Positions 16,408-23,783 of a stretch of DNA of 64,000 nt are shown here, piece by piece. The stretch comes from Pseudovibrio ascidiaceicola (lineage in GTDB: Bacteria > Pseudomonadota > Alphaproteobacteria > Rhizobiales > Stappiaceae). Every line of letters starts with the position of its first letter. The stretch's first letter is position 1. A program made the position numbers and the translations under genes. The notes below the pieces were generated by a model. It did not search any database and had not been told where the DNA came from. It saw only the letters and a list, made by a program, of their open reading frames with translations. The DNA is taken from positions 248,001 to 312,000 of the forward strand of contig NZ_FOSK01000005.1 in NCBI RefSeq assembly GCF_900114245.1. Direction: 5' to 3'.

Positions 16408-17775
16408 ATGCAATCTGTTGGTTCAGTGGCGTCGTTCAGAAAACTGACGCCGGCAATGGTTGCCAGTCAAAAACTGGCGATGGCCAATGACATTGTAAAG
16501 ACGACAAAATCAGAAGTTGCGATGGCTTTGAAGAAGGCCGCACCTGCTTTGGGAATTGATGGTACGACCTATCATATTCTCGATATTCTGATTGGCCTGA
16601 CGGCTGCAGAGGACTGGTCGCAAGATCGCCGTCCGCTTGTCGCAATTTCCAATGAAAAACTCGCTGAATATGTCAGCCGCTCCTCCCGTACGGTTGTGCG
16701 CTCGTTGCGCAGACTGGTGGAAGCTGGCGTTCTTGCTTACAAAGACAGCCCAACCGGGCGGCGGTATATCTACCGTGCGGGTGAAGACCGCCAGATTGAG
16801 CGTGGTTACGGGTTGGACTTTTCTCCTGCACGCCAACGTTTAGCTGAGCTGAAGCAGATCGGCGCTGAGTTCGCAGCTCGCCTTGCCCAGGAAAAAGAAG
16901 CCAAGCGCACAATCAGCCGTCTTTCCCGGGCTATGGCAGACTTGTTCCGCCTTGCACACTTGGAAGAGCTGGAAGTCTCAGAGATTGCATCCGCATTCAA
17001 CGAGTTGATGGACCAGCCAATGGGTGTTGTTGATCGCGCTGAGGCATTGATCATGCTTCATGAGCTTTTGGTGGCGCGCTTTGAAGACAACGACATGGCA
17101 GCTGATAAGGGAACTGTTGATCGGAATGAAGCTGATGTTTTTTTTGATAGAAAATCAAAAATGTCATGCGCAGAAGACACCAATGTCACCCCTTATAATA
17201 ATACAACCTCTCAAGGCTCTTGGATTAAAAGTAAAAAACAGCTGAACAGGTCTAACGACGCATACATTAATACTAACAAATCAGGTTACACCCGATTTGA
17301 AATGGCTCCTGAAGAGGAACCAAAAAGCGAAACTCGTGCCAGACCTCAAACACAGAGCAAAGCTGAAAGTCTGAACTGGTCAGAACATGTTGATCCTCAC
17401 GAAAGTGAGCCATTCTCCCCTCTCCTGTCAGAGGTCTCCCTTGGATTGATCAGCTCAGCAACAGCAGAAACCCAAGCTGCAATTGGGCTCGACCTTTCCA
17501 GCTGGAGCAGTTTGATTGATGCCTCTGATGACATGCGTTTGCTGATTGGCCTCTCTCAAAAAGGCTGGTTTGATGCGCGAAACAGGGTTGGTGATTATAC
17601 GGCCTCTGCGGTTTTGATCACGACGGTTGAAAAGGCGCTACGTGATCCAGAAAGCATTGCACGACCGGCGGGTTATTTCCGTGCTTGTGTTGACCGCGCG
17701 ATTGATGGAAAGCTAGCCTTGCACCGCACCTTGTTTGGTCTGGCTGCCTCTGGATCATCTGCTGCAGACAGCTGA
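16408..17775 (+). CDS. repC: RepC replication initiator
   Basis: This 455-aa initiator is the only protein strictly needed for replication of a repABC plasmid. The N-terminal half contains the DNA-binding winged-helix region, seen as ISNEKLAEYVSRSSRTVVRSLRRLVEAGVLAY at about residues 80-111 and PTGRRYIYR. The C-terminal half begins after the AT-rich segment. I prefer the ATG at 16408 because the protein then opens like other RepCs and a purine stretch precedes it; a GTG five codons upstream lies within the leader hairpin. RepC usually acts in cis on an origin inside its own gene. Confidence 0.95.
   Translation: MQSVGSVASFRKLTPAMVASQKLAMANDIVKTTKSEVAMALKKAAPALGIDGTTYHILDILIGLTAAEDWSQDRRPLVAISNEKLAEYVSRSSRTVVRSLRRLVEAGVLAYKDSPTGRRYIYRAGEDRQIERGYGLDFSPARQRLAELKQIGAEFAARLAQEKEAKRTISRLSRAMADLFRLAHLEELEVSEIASAFNELMDQPMGVVDRAEALIMLHELLVARFEDNDMAADKGTVDRNEADVFFDRKSKMSCAEDTNVTPYNNTTSQGSWIKSKKQLNRSNDAYINTNKSGYTRFEMAPEEEPKSETRARPQTQSKAESLNWSEHVDPHESEPFSPLLSEVSLGLISSATAETQAAIGLDLSSWSSLIDASDDMRLLIGLSQKGWFDARNRVGDYTASAVLITTVEKALRDPESIARPAGYFRACVDRAIDGKLALHRTLFGLAASGSSAADS
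17130..17310. other. AT-rich candidate replication origin inside repC
   Basis: Within repC, the stretch from about 17130 to 17310 is clearly richer in A and T than the rest of the gene, with runs such as GTTTTTTTTGATAG and TTATAATAATAC. The encoded residues (Asp, Asn, Ser, Lys, Thr) look like a linker. Studied repABC plasmids place oriV in an AT-rich block in the middle of repC, so I infer the origin lies here. Confidence 0.6.
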
Positions 17776-17809
17776 CGTCGGACTGCAATTAGAATTGGAT
17801 GTGAAACTC

Positions 17810-18337
17810 ATGGACCATGGATCAGCTACAACGCAAATGCCTCTGATCTCCCTGTTCGAGGAGCGAGATAAGCAGGAGCTGCGTGATTTTCTCGCAACGG
17901 CCTGGACATTGGCTCATGAGGAAGAGTTGGGTTCCGAGCTGACAAAACAGTTGGTTGCCAGGCTGGAAAGTGAGGATTTGGGCGGTGTTGATCCCGGCGA
18001 GCATGGCAAGCTGTATCTTGCGAAGAGCCAGGAGAAAATCGTTGGTTCTCTTGCCTGTGCCCTTCGCGGTGAAGTGGTTTTCATCTGGGCTTGCTATTTG
18101 GCGAGCGACTTTCAGCGCAAAGGTTTGGGACGGTTGATGATGAAACAGGCGGTCTCTGAATTTCCCGCAGATAAAGTTGCTGGAATCTATGTGCTCGAAG
18201 GGAACGAGGAAGCCAGGCAGTTTTACCAGAAACTCGGCTTCATTGATTGCGGAGAGACAGAGTTTGAAGTCATTGCCGACACTTACACCCCTGCCCGCGT
18301 CATGCAGGTTCGCATTGCAAACCTGAATTTTGATTGA
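17810..18337 (+). CDS. GNAT family N-acetyltransferase
   Basis: This 175-aa protein has the GNAT acetyl-CoA motif: WACYLASDFQRKGLGRLMMKQAV at about residues 88-110, with RKGLGRL as the pyrophosphate loop, then GIYVLEGNEEARQFYQKLGF (motif B). It lies 34 bp after repC on the same strand. The frame opens further upstream, overlapping repC; ATG 17810 is the first start after the repC stop, but no good Shine-Dalgarno sequence marks it, and ATG 17837 is an alternative. Substrate unknown. Confidence 0.8.
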   Translation: MDHGSATTQMPLISLFEERDKQELRDFLATAWTLAHEEELGSELTKQLVARLESEDLGGVDPGEHGKLYLAKSQEKIVGSLACALRGEVVFIWACYLASDFQRKGLGRLMMKQAVSEFPADKVAGIYVLEGNEEARQFYQKLGFIDCGETEFEVIADTYTPARVMQVRIANLNFD

Positions 18338-18499
18338 CCCTGGACGCAACCGGTACTGCATAATTTCCGCATCCGGCGCTTTGCTGTAAGCTGCTATTGA
18401 TTAGCCTTAATCAGATGCTCGGAAAACAAGAAAGCAGATGTCCTTAATAGACGCCCGAAAACCGTGCGCATTTGGGGGCATCTGGATTTATAAGAAACT

Positions 18500-19579
18500 A
18501 TGCTTTTTGAACTTCCAGATAACAAAGTGCTTTATCAGGCACTGATTGACCGAGATCCGGACTTTGATGGCCGGGCTTATGTTGGTGTACGCTCAACCGG
18601 AGTGTTCTGTCGCCTCACCTGCCCAGCCCGCAAGCCAAAGTTTGAGAACTGCTGTTTCTTTGAGACTATTTCCGAATGCTTTGAAGCAGGTTTCCGCCCT
18701 TGCAAACGCTGCCATCCGGTGGGTACGTCCGCCGACAACGATGAAGTGGTGACGCGTCTGCTCTGTGAGTTTGAGGCCAAACCGCACCACAAATGGTCCG
18801 AGGCAGATATCGCACGGCTTGGGTTAGATCCTTCGACCGTTCGTCGCAGCTTTAAGCGCCAGTTTGGGATTACGTTTCTGGAAATGGCGCGGCTTTCTCG
18901 GTTGCGCGATGGATTTGAGACGCTTTCCGACGGTGGCAAGGTGGTTGATGCGCAACTGGCCTCAGGCTTCTCGTCTTCAGATGCTTTCCGGCAAGCCTTT
19001 GCCCGGTTGCTAGGATGTAAACCGGCGGAGCTGAAAGGCGATGGTCTCCTTAAGGCGGATTGGTTCGATACACCGCTTGGCGCGATGATTGCCGTGAGTG
19101 ATGATCGTGCGCTCCATCTGCTGGAGTTTGCGGACCGCAAAGCACTGCCTGCAGAACTTGCCCGTCTGCGTAAGCAAGTTAAGGGGGATCTGGGTCTTGG
19201 CAGGACTGCACCAACCGACCAGATCGCCTCAGAACTGCGAGAGTTCTTTGAGGGCAAACGACTGGATTTTGACGTGCCGCTGGTGATGCACGGAACCGAA
19301 TTTACCAAGGATGTCTGGCGCGAACTGCGCCGTATTCCGATCGGCGCAACCAAAAGCTACAGCCAGCTGGCCAAACAGATTGGAAAACCCAGCTCTACCC
19401 GCGCTGTTGCCCGTGCCAACGGAGCAAACCAGATTGCCATTGTCATTCCGTGCCATCGTGTTGTTGGGATGGATGGTGGCCTCACCGGATATGGTGGTGG
19501 GCTTTGGCGCAAGCAGAAATTGATTGATGTTGAATTGAAAATAGCAAGATCGAAAGGCCTTATTGATGTCTCAGGCTGA
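18500..19579 (+). CDS. ada: Ada: methylphosphotriester and O6-methylguanine DNA methyltransferase/regulator
   Basis: This 359-aa three-part adaptive-response protein has an N-terminal zinc domain with four Cys ligands (Cys37, Cys41, Cys68, Cys71); in the family Cys37 accepts the methyl group from phosphotriesters and turns the protein into an activator. An AraC-like helix-turn-helix region covers about residues 90-175. The C-terminal O6-methylguanine transferase has the active-site Cys318 in VIPCHRVVG and a GLTGYGGGLWRK tail. All key residues are present. Its stop overlaps the next gene's start, so the two are co-expressed. Confidence 0.95.
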   Translation: MLFELPDNKVLYQALIDRDPDFDGRAYVGVRSTGVFCRLTCPARKPKFENCCFFETISECFEAGFRPCKRCHPVGTSADNDEVVTRLLCEFEAKPHHKWSEADIARLGLDPSTVRRSFKRQFGITFLEMARLSRLRDGFETLSDGGKVVDAQLASGFSSSDAFRQAFARLLGCKPAELKGDGLLKADWFDTPLGAMIAVSDDRALHLLEFADRKALPAELARLRKQVKGDLGLGRTAPTDQIASELREFFEGKRLDFDVPLVMHGTEFTKDVWRELRRIPIGATKSYSQLAKQIGKPSSTRAVARANGANQIAIVIPCHRVVGMDGGLTGYGGGLWRKQKLIDVELKIARSKGLIDVSG

Positions 19580-20330
19580 TAAAGCAAAACAGTTCGCCGC
19601 TTTGCATAAAAAAGGCGAACCAATCGTCCTTTACAACATTTGGGATGCGGGCACGGCCCATGCCGCCACGAAGGCAGGTGCCAAGGCGGTTGCAACCGGA
19701 AGCGCATCTGTCGCTGCGGCTCATGGATATGGTGATGGCGAAGAGATCCCGCTTTCGCTGGTTGAGATCATCGCAAGCCGCATCGCGGAAAGCGTGGATG
19801 TTCCCTTCTCTCTCGACTTTGAAGGCGCTTATGCAGATAGCGCTGCGGATGTGAAAGAAAATGCGGCCCGGATCATCAAAACCGGTGCAGTTGGCGTAAA
19901 TTTTGAGGATCAAAAGGTCCAGGGAACTGGCGTTTACTCCGTTGATGAGCAATGCGCGCGGATTGCTGCCTTCCGGCAGGCTGCAGATGAGGCAGGTATT
20001 CCGTTTTTCATCAATGCGAGAACAGACTTGTTTTTGCAGGAACCAGACGCAAGCAAACATGCTGCTCTTGCTGAGGATGCAATACTGCGCGGTCAACGCT
20101 ATGCAGAGGCCGGGGCCAGCGGGTTTTTCATCCCTGCCCTAACGGATCGGGATCTGATTGCACGGATTTGCGAAAATGTCCCTCTGCCAGTCAATGCTTA
20201 CATGATGAAGGGTATGCCTGAGATTTCAGAACTCGGCTTGCTTGGCGTTTCGCGGGTAAGTTTTGGTCCGGGACCTTATCGGGAAGCGATGGTGGACCTG
20301 AAGCGGAAAGTTGAAACCATATTTGGTTGA
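19566..20330 (+). CDS. Isocitrate lyase/PEP mutase superfamily protein
   Basis: This 254-aa single-domain TIM-barrel protein belongs to the PEP-mutase/isocitrate-lyase superfamily, whose members cleave or form C-C or C-P bonds next to a carboxylate. The metal-binding region is seen as VPFSLDFEGAYADS (about residues 79-92) and GVNFEDQKV (about 110-118). FFINARTDLF follows. The KKCGH motif of true isocitrate lyases is absent, so it is not a glyoxylate-shunt enzyme. A 2,3-dimethylmalate or oxaloacetate lyase-type activity is plausible. The ATG overlaps the last codons of ada by 14 bases. The link to DNA repair is probably only co-transcription. Confidence 0.82.
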   Translation: MSQADKAKQFAALHKKGEPIVLYNIWDAGTAHAATKAGAKAVATGSASVAAAHGYGDGEEIPLSLVEIIASRIAESVDVPFSLDFEGAYADSAADVKENAARIIKTGAVGVNFEDQKVQGTGVYSVDEQCARIAAFRQAADEAGIPFFINARTDLFLQEPDASKHAALAEDAILRGQRYAEAGASGFFIPALTDRDLIARICENVPLPVNAYMMKGMPEISELGLLGVSRVSFGPGPYREAMVDLKRKVETIFG

Positions 20331-20335
20331 TTTGA

Positions 20336-20362
20336 AAGGGGAGCATTTGCTCCCCTTCCCTT
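20336..20362 (+). terminator. Rho-independent terminator after the ada operon
   Basis: AAGGGGAGCA pairs with TGCTCCCCTT and is followed by CCCTTTTTA. It lies a few bases after the stop and before the convergent small-protein gene, whose transcripts it could also end. Confidence 0.85.
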
Positions 20363-20379
20363 TTTATTGACGCGTTGTC

Positions 20380-20760
20380 TTATTTGCCTTCTTTGAACTT
20401 CTTTCTCATTTTATCGCGCATTTCCTGCTGCATTGCGCTGAACTTTTCCATCTGCTCTGCGCTGAGAACCTGAGCCATCTGCTCATTCATCTTTTCTCTG
20501 GACGCTTGCATTGGGCCACGGACTTCCCGCAGTTGCGCAATTGTTGGCTTCTTGCCACGTTCAATCCCGGCACCTTTCAAAATTGCACGGCGTTCTTCCA
20601 TGGATTGCTTCATGATCGGACCAACTTTTTCTTTTTGCTCCTCAGTCAGCTGCAGCTTTTCAGCCATCATTTCCAATCGCTGACCTTTACCAGGATCAGC
20701 ATGAGCAATGAGAGGTGCTGCGAATAGGAGGGACAGGGAGAGAGCTATTGCCTTGAACAT
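20380..20760 (-). CDS. Spy/CpxP-like periplasmic protein
   Basis: This 126-aa exported protein has a signal peptide (about residues 1-21, ending AHA-DPG). The mature part is a charged alpha-helical domain with two LT-x2-Q-like repeats: LQLTEEQKEKVGPIMKQSMEERRAIL and LSAEQMEKFSAMQQEMRDKM. This pattern is found in Spy, CpxP and ZraP, periplasmic chaperones or stress sensors. CAGGAG precedes the ATG. It is a one-gene unit, convergent with the ada operon. The exact role here is not known, and no Cpx kinase is adjacent. Confidence 0.75.
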   Translation of the reverse strand: MFKAIALSLSLLFAAPLIAHADPGKGQRLEMMAEKLQLTEEQKEKVGPIMKQSMEERRAILKGAGIERGKKPTIAQLREVRGPMQASREKMNEQMAQVLSAEQMEKFSAMQQEMRDKMRKKFKEGK

Positions 20761-20950
20761 GGGGGCTCCTGTTTTTTGTAATTGGGCTGTGTTTTGAAAC
20801 TGTGCGCGGACGCTGCGTTAAGTGCAAACCAAATAGTGTAAGAGAACGTCTTCGTTCCGTTCCTTGTGACAGGTCGTTACACTTTCACTAACCCATTAAA
20901 AATATTGGGAAATATTCTAGTCAGGTTATTTCGCATTTTCATAAAGATAT

Positions 20951-20974
20951 GCCCGCCTCGGATAGGAGGCGGGC
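20951..20974 (-). terminator. Hairpin after the 112-aa secreted protein gene
   Basis: GCCCGCCTC and GAGGCGGGC form a perfect 9-bp GC-rich stem with a 6-base loop, 44 bases after the stop. Read on the minus strand it runs into ATATCTTTATG, a weak T-rich tract. Confidence 0.65.
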
Positions 20975-21018
20975 ACAGTTGCCAGCATTGGGATTTAAGG
21001 CAACTTTAAAGGTGAAGC

Positions 21019-21357
21019 TTAGTCAAAAAGATCCTGACGAGCTTCGGTTCTGCGAATGACGCGGCGCGCGGTTGCTCTGTCCTGACGGCGGTCCCATGCT
21101 TTGGGGGCGACAGCGACCGGGGCCGGAGTGACAACTGTTGTGGTTGGGGCTGGTACAACAACTGCAGCAGGGGCCGCATTCATTCGGCAGATCTGGAGTG
21201 GATTGCGTCCGGAGTCATAAATGGCAACGCATCCGGTCAATGAGTTTGTCTGAATAATCGTCTTGGTGCCGTTGCTGTCATAGAAAGTCAAAGCATCGGC
21301 GAAAGCTGCGCCGGACAGAGTAACAAAGGCGGCGCTTGCAATAGCAATTCTTTTCAT
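21019..21357 (-). CDS. Small secreted protein of unknown function
   Basis: This 112-aa protein has a signal peptide (MKRIAIASAAFVTLSGAAFA, cleavage near residue 20). The mature part starts with a small domain holding two Cys (VAIYDSGRNPLQIC region), continues with a Pro/Val/Ala/Thr-rich stretch (about residues 58-85) and ends in an Arg-rich basic tail (about 88-110). I do not recognise a family. The two cysteines could form a disulfide in the periplasm, and the Pro-rich then Arg-rich tail might span or bind the wall. CGGAG precedes the ATG. It stands alone. Confidence 0.7.
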   Translation of the reverse strand: MKRIAIASAAFVTLSGAAFADALTFYDSNGTKTIIQTNSLTGCVAIYDSGRNPLQICRMNAAPAAVVVPAPTTTVVTPAPVAVAPKAWDRRQDRATARRVIRRTEARQDLFD

Positions 21358-21666
21358 TCTGATCTCCGGTGGTTCGGTCGTTCAACACGTCTGTTTGGGA
21401 TAAAGACACTGTCTGATTGCGTTGAAGGGACTATCGGGGATCAGTAGAATTTGAGCAATTTGAGTTTTGTAATCGGCTGTCGCCTCTCGTGCACTCTGAC
21501 AAACTCAGTTACAAATTGGGCAGATAACCGCTGCTGACGGATACACTTTGATGCACACTATGGCAGTTTTCCGCCAGTTTTGGGGAAAAGTAACAGATAA
21601 GGCGAGCAAGGTTGGCTGAGAGTAGAGGACTTGGCAGCTGCCAACAATTGCTGCCAAGTCGAATTT
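21358..21666. other. Intergenic region between two minus-strand genes
   Basis: These 309 bp contain the promoter of the 112-aa protein gene and, at 21629-21660, an inverted-repeat cluster described separately. Nothing else is recognisable. Confidence 0.5.
21629..21660. repeat. Inverted-repeat cluster of the ACTTGGCAG type
   Basis: GACTTGGCAG (21629-21638) and CTGCCAAGTC (21651-21660) are perfect 10-bp inverted repeats. The inner part contains TTGGCAGCTGCCAA, itself a 14-bp palindrome (21631-21644), so two foldings compete. It sits just after the stop of the GST-like gene. Without a T run it is a poor terminator; a protein-binding site or mRNA 3' structure is possible. Confidence 0.6.
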
Positions 21667-22680
21667 TTATGAAGCAGTTTGAGCCAGTGAGCAGTCGAGG
21701 ATCTCCGTCCCCCCAATGAGGAACTCACTCAGTGTTTCGCGATGCTCAGGTGTCAGCTTCGCCCACTCATCCCGCAGTCGGTCGAGGCACTTCTTCTGGT
21801 ATTTGAAGATGTCCTGCGTGAAGAAACCTTCCGGCAGATCTGCGGTGAAGGTCGCCTCCCCTTTGTCGATAGCTTTGGAGTTTGCAGCCAGGAATGGCAG
21901 ATAGGTATCGCCTACCATCTTCAGCAAGTCTTTGACTGCCGGAGTGAGCTCGGTGATCCACTCGCCGTCGAAGCCCGAAGCATCATCAATGTGATCCAGC
22001 CAGCGGAAGACGAATGGGAACTCGCTTTGTAACATGGCAGACGGAGTTGGGTCGTCTTTGAGTTGGTAGAGCTGACCGAAAAGGGCCACGTCTGCCATGG
22101 AAGCCATATCACCAAACAGGAAGTGCTGCTTGGATAGAACCGCTTGTTCCAGAATGCCAAGCATTCGTTTGGTGGAGGCTTCAATGATCGGTGCTGTTTC
22201 TGGCGTGCACCCAACCTTCGGCATGCGGCTGATTTGGCGTGCACCAAATTGCTGGCCCATAGCCTTGATGGTTTTTTCATCCAGACCAAGACACGCATCA
22301 TAAAGCAGCCAGCTTGGCACGATCTTTCGATCTTCCTCATAGAACCAGCGATAATGGAACATGGCCTTCACAAGCCACTCATCTGCCATGTCTTCAATCA
22401 GGTAACATGCAAAGCGAAGCAGCGGATCGTCAGGAACAAGAGACCTCCCCTCCCCTTTTTCTTCCAGATCGAGAAGCAGCGGAGTGGAGTCGTTCATCCA
22501 GGTTTCATCCGGATATTTGACAACAGGGATGACTGGAATTTTAACATGCTTGATTGGGCTGTTTGGTCCCATAGGCGCACAGAGTTTCCATGCGTGTGGA
22601 ATGCGTTTAGCTCGGAATGCTGCACGCACCTTCATTGAGTACGGTGAACCCAAGGCGCCGTGTATTTCGAAATTCCCCAT
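21667..22680 (-). CDS. Glutathione S-transferase-like protein
   Basis: This 337-aa protein opens with a GST thioredoxin-like domain: FEIHGALGSPYSMKVRAAFRAKRIPHAW, then HVKIPVIPVVKYPDETWMNDSTPLLLDLEE, where the cis-Pro and the glutamyl-binding STP segment can be seen. The C-terminal helical domain is longer than in ordinary GSTs (about 200-220 aa in total). SPYS in place of CPYC points to a Ser-type or non-thiol-transfer member. It is the last of three minus-strand genes after the giant secreted protein and the hydrolase. GAGGG precedes the ATG. Role unknown; detoxification or a ligand-binding function are possible. Confidence 0.78.
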   Translation of the reverse strand: MGNFEIHGALGSPYSMKVRAAFRAKRIPHAWKLCAPMGPNSPIKHVKIPVIPVVKYPDETWMNDSTPLLLDLEEKGEGRSLVPDDPLLRFACYLIEDMADEWLVKAMFHYRWFYEEDRKIVPSWLLYDACLGLDEKTIKAMGQQFGARQISRMPKVGCTPETAPIIEASTKRMLGILEQAVLSKQHFLFGDMASMADVALFGQLYQLKDDPTPSAMLQSEFPFVFRWLDHIDDASGFDGEWITELTPAVKDLLKMVGDTYLPFLAANSKAIDKGEATFTADLPEGFFTQDIFKYQKKCLDRLRDEWAKLTPEHRETLSEFLIGGTEILDCSLAQTAS

Positions 22681-22692
22681 ATTCCCTCCCTG

Positions 22693-22730
22693 ACTTGGCA
22701 GGTTCTGCTTTCACATAAGTTCGCTGCCAA
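22693..22730. repeat. Separated half-sites ACTTGGCAG / CTGCCAA
   Basis: ACTTGGCAG at 22693-22701 and CTGCCAA at 22724-22730 are inverted halves of the palindrome found elsewhere in this block, 22 bp apart, immediately upstream of the GST-like start codon at 22680. Confidence 0.45.
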
Positions 22731-22738
22731 ACGTGTTG

Positions 22739-23653
22739 TTACATGTCGTTCAAAATAGCTCCATCACCCTGCCACTGTATGTCCTCTCCCCTCTCCATCT
22801 GAACCATCATGTTCAAAATGGCGGCTGGATTTTCCATTGGCAGGAAATGGGTGTGATCAGGAACGTAAATATCTTTCGCATTGGGCATGTTTTCTGCCAG
22901 CAGTTCCCAGGTGGGAGACGGCGAGAAATCATGCAAAGGCTCATCCGGCTGCCGACGACGCGCGCGCACAATTGTAGTTGGCACAGTCACAGCATCCAGA
23001 AGCGGATAGATATGATCGCCGTAACAGGTGCGATAAACCTCAGCCTCTGCATCTGGTGGACAAGCAAGCTGGTATCCTTCGCCCTGCTCTGATGCGACTA
23101 ATCCGTGGTCACAGTAATCCTGCAGAATTTCAGGCAGCCAGCTGTTGTATGGTTTACGGGTTTTGAAGCGCTCATACATTTCGCTTACATCCGCCCACTG
23201 GTTGCGGCGACGTGCCACTGGATGGTCCTGATCTGCTATTTGCTTAAAGAACGGAAGCAGCGGTTTTGGAAATACGACCGGGTCCAACAGAAGAATGTTT
23301 TTATAGAGTTCGGGAAACTTGGCAGCTGCCAAGATAGACAGATGACCTCCACAAGAATGGCCGACACCGTATACCTGCTTGAGCCCGAGTTGCTCGATCA
23401 CAGCGAAAAGATCTTCTCCCAGATCAGTCCAGAGTTTTGGCAAGGCCGCATTGTCACTCTGGCCATGGCTGCGCATGTCCCATGCTAGAACGTGGCGGCC
23501 AGGAAAATGTTTGATGATGTAATCCCAAACACGACCATGAAATCCGGTGGCATGGAGAAGTAGGAATGTAGGACCTTCGCCCGCCCATTCATGAAGGCAG
23601 ATCTTGTGATCTCCCGCGTCGACGAACTTTTGAATGGGGGTATCTGAACGCAT
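22739..23653 (-). CDS. Alpha/beta hydrolase
   Basis: This 304-aa serine hydrolase has the oxyanion region HATGFHGRVWD (about residues 34-44), the nucleophile elbow GHSCGGHL with the catalytic Ser at about residue 99, and a C-terminal PDHTHFLPMENP with the catalytic His at about 280. An Asp between them completes the triad. There is no signal peptide, so it is cytoplasmic. Substrate unknown; such enzymes cleave esters, epoxides or C-C bonds. AGAGGA precedes the ATG. It lies between the secreted repeat protein and the GST-like gene and shares the palindromic motif with both. Confidence 0.85.
   Translation of the reverse strand: MRSDTPIQKFVDAGDHKICLHEWAGEGPTFLLLHATGFHGRVWDYIIKHFPGRHVLAWDMRSHGQSDNAALPKLWTDLGEDLFAVIEQLGLKQVYGVGHSCGGHLSILAAAKFPELYKNILLLDPVVFPKPLLPFFKQIADQDHPVARRRNQWADVSEMYERFKTRKPYNSWLPEILQDYCDHGLVASEQGEGYQLACPPDAEAEVYRTCYGDHIYPLLDAVTVPTTIVRARRRQPDEPLHDFSPSPTWELLAENMPNAKDIYVPDHTHFLPMENPAAILNMMVQMERGEDIQWQGDGAILNDM
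23318..23333. repeat. Palindrome CTTGGCAGCTGCCAAG inside the hydrolase gene
   Basis: A perfect 16-bp palindrome, the core of the site at 23753. It encodes part of ILAAAKF, so it may be chance, but the exact match to the neighbouring intergenic site is notable. Confidence 0.5.
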
Positions 23654-23752
23654 AAAATATCCTCTGCAGCAATTACAAAGGAAGTGTAGTCATACCGTAT
23701 GGGAGAACAAGCTCTACCAAAGCAGAATAGCGATTTTATCTGGAATTTCTCG

Positions 23753-23770
23753 ACTTGGCAGCTGCCAAGT
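23753..23770. promoter_or_regulatory. Perfect 18-bp palindrome upstream of the hydrolase gene
   Basis: ACTTGGCAGCTGCCAAGT is perfectly symmetric. It lies 100 bp before the hydrolase start and 14 bases after the stop of the secreted protein gene. The shape suits a dimeric repressor or activator site; the protein is unknown. Confidence 0.5.
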
Positions 23771-23783
23771 TTAATGGGAGTGT

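Noticed and set aside
18577-19353. A 258-codon open frame on the minus strand opposite ada
   Set aside because: Its product is Ser/Arg/Pro-rich and has no fold; it is the mirror of a well-supported Ada frame.
21629-21660. Rho-independent terminator for the GST-like gene
   Set aside because: The inverted repeat has no following T run on the minus strand and shares its core with intergenic and coding copies, so I listed it as a repeat.
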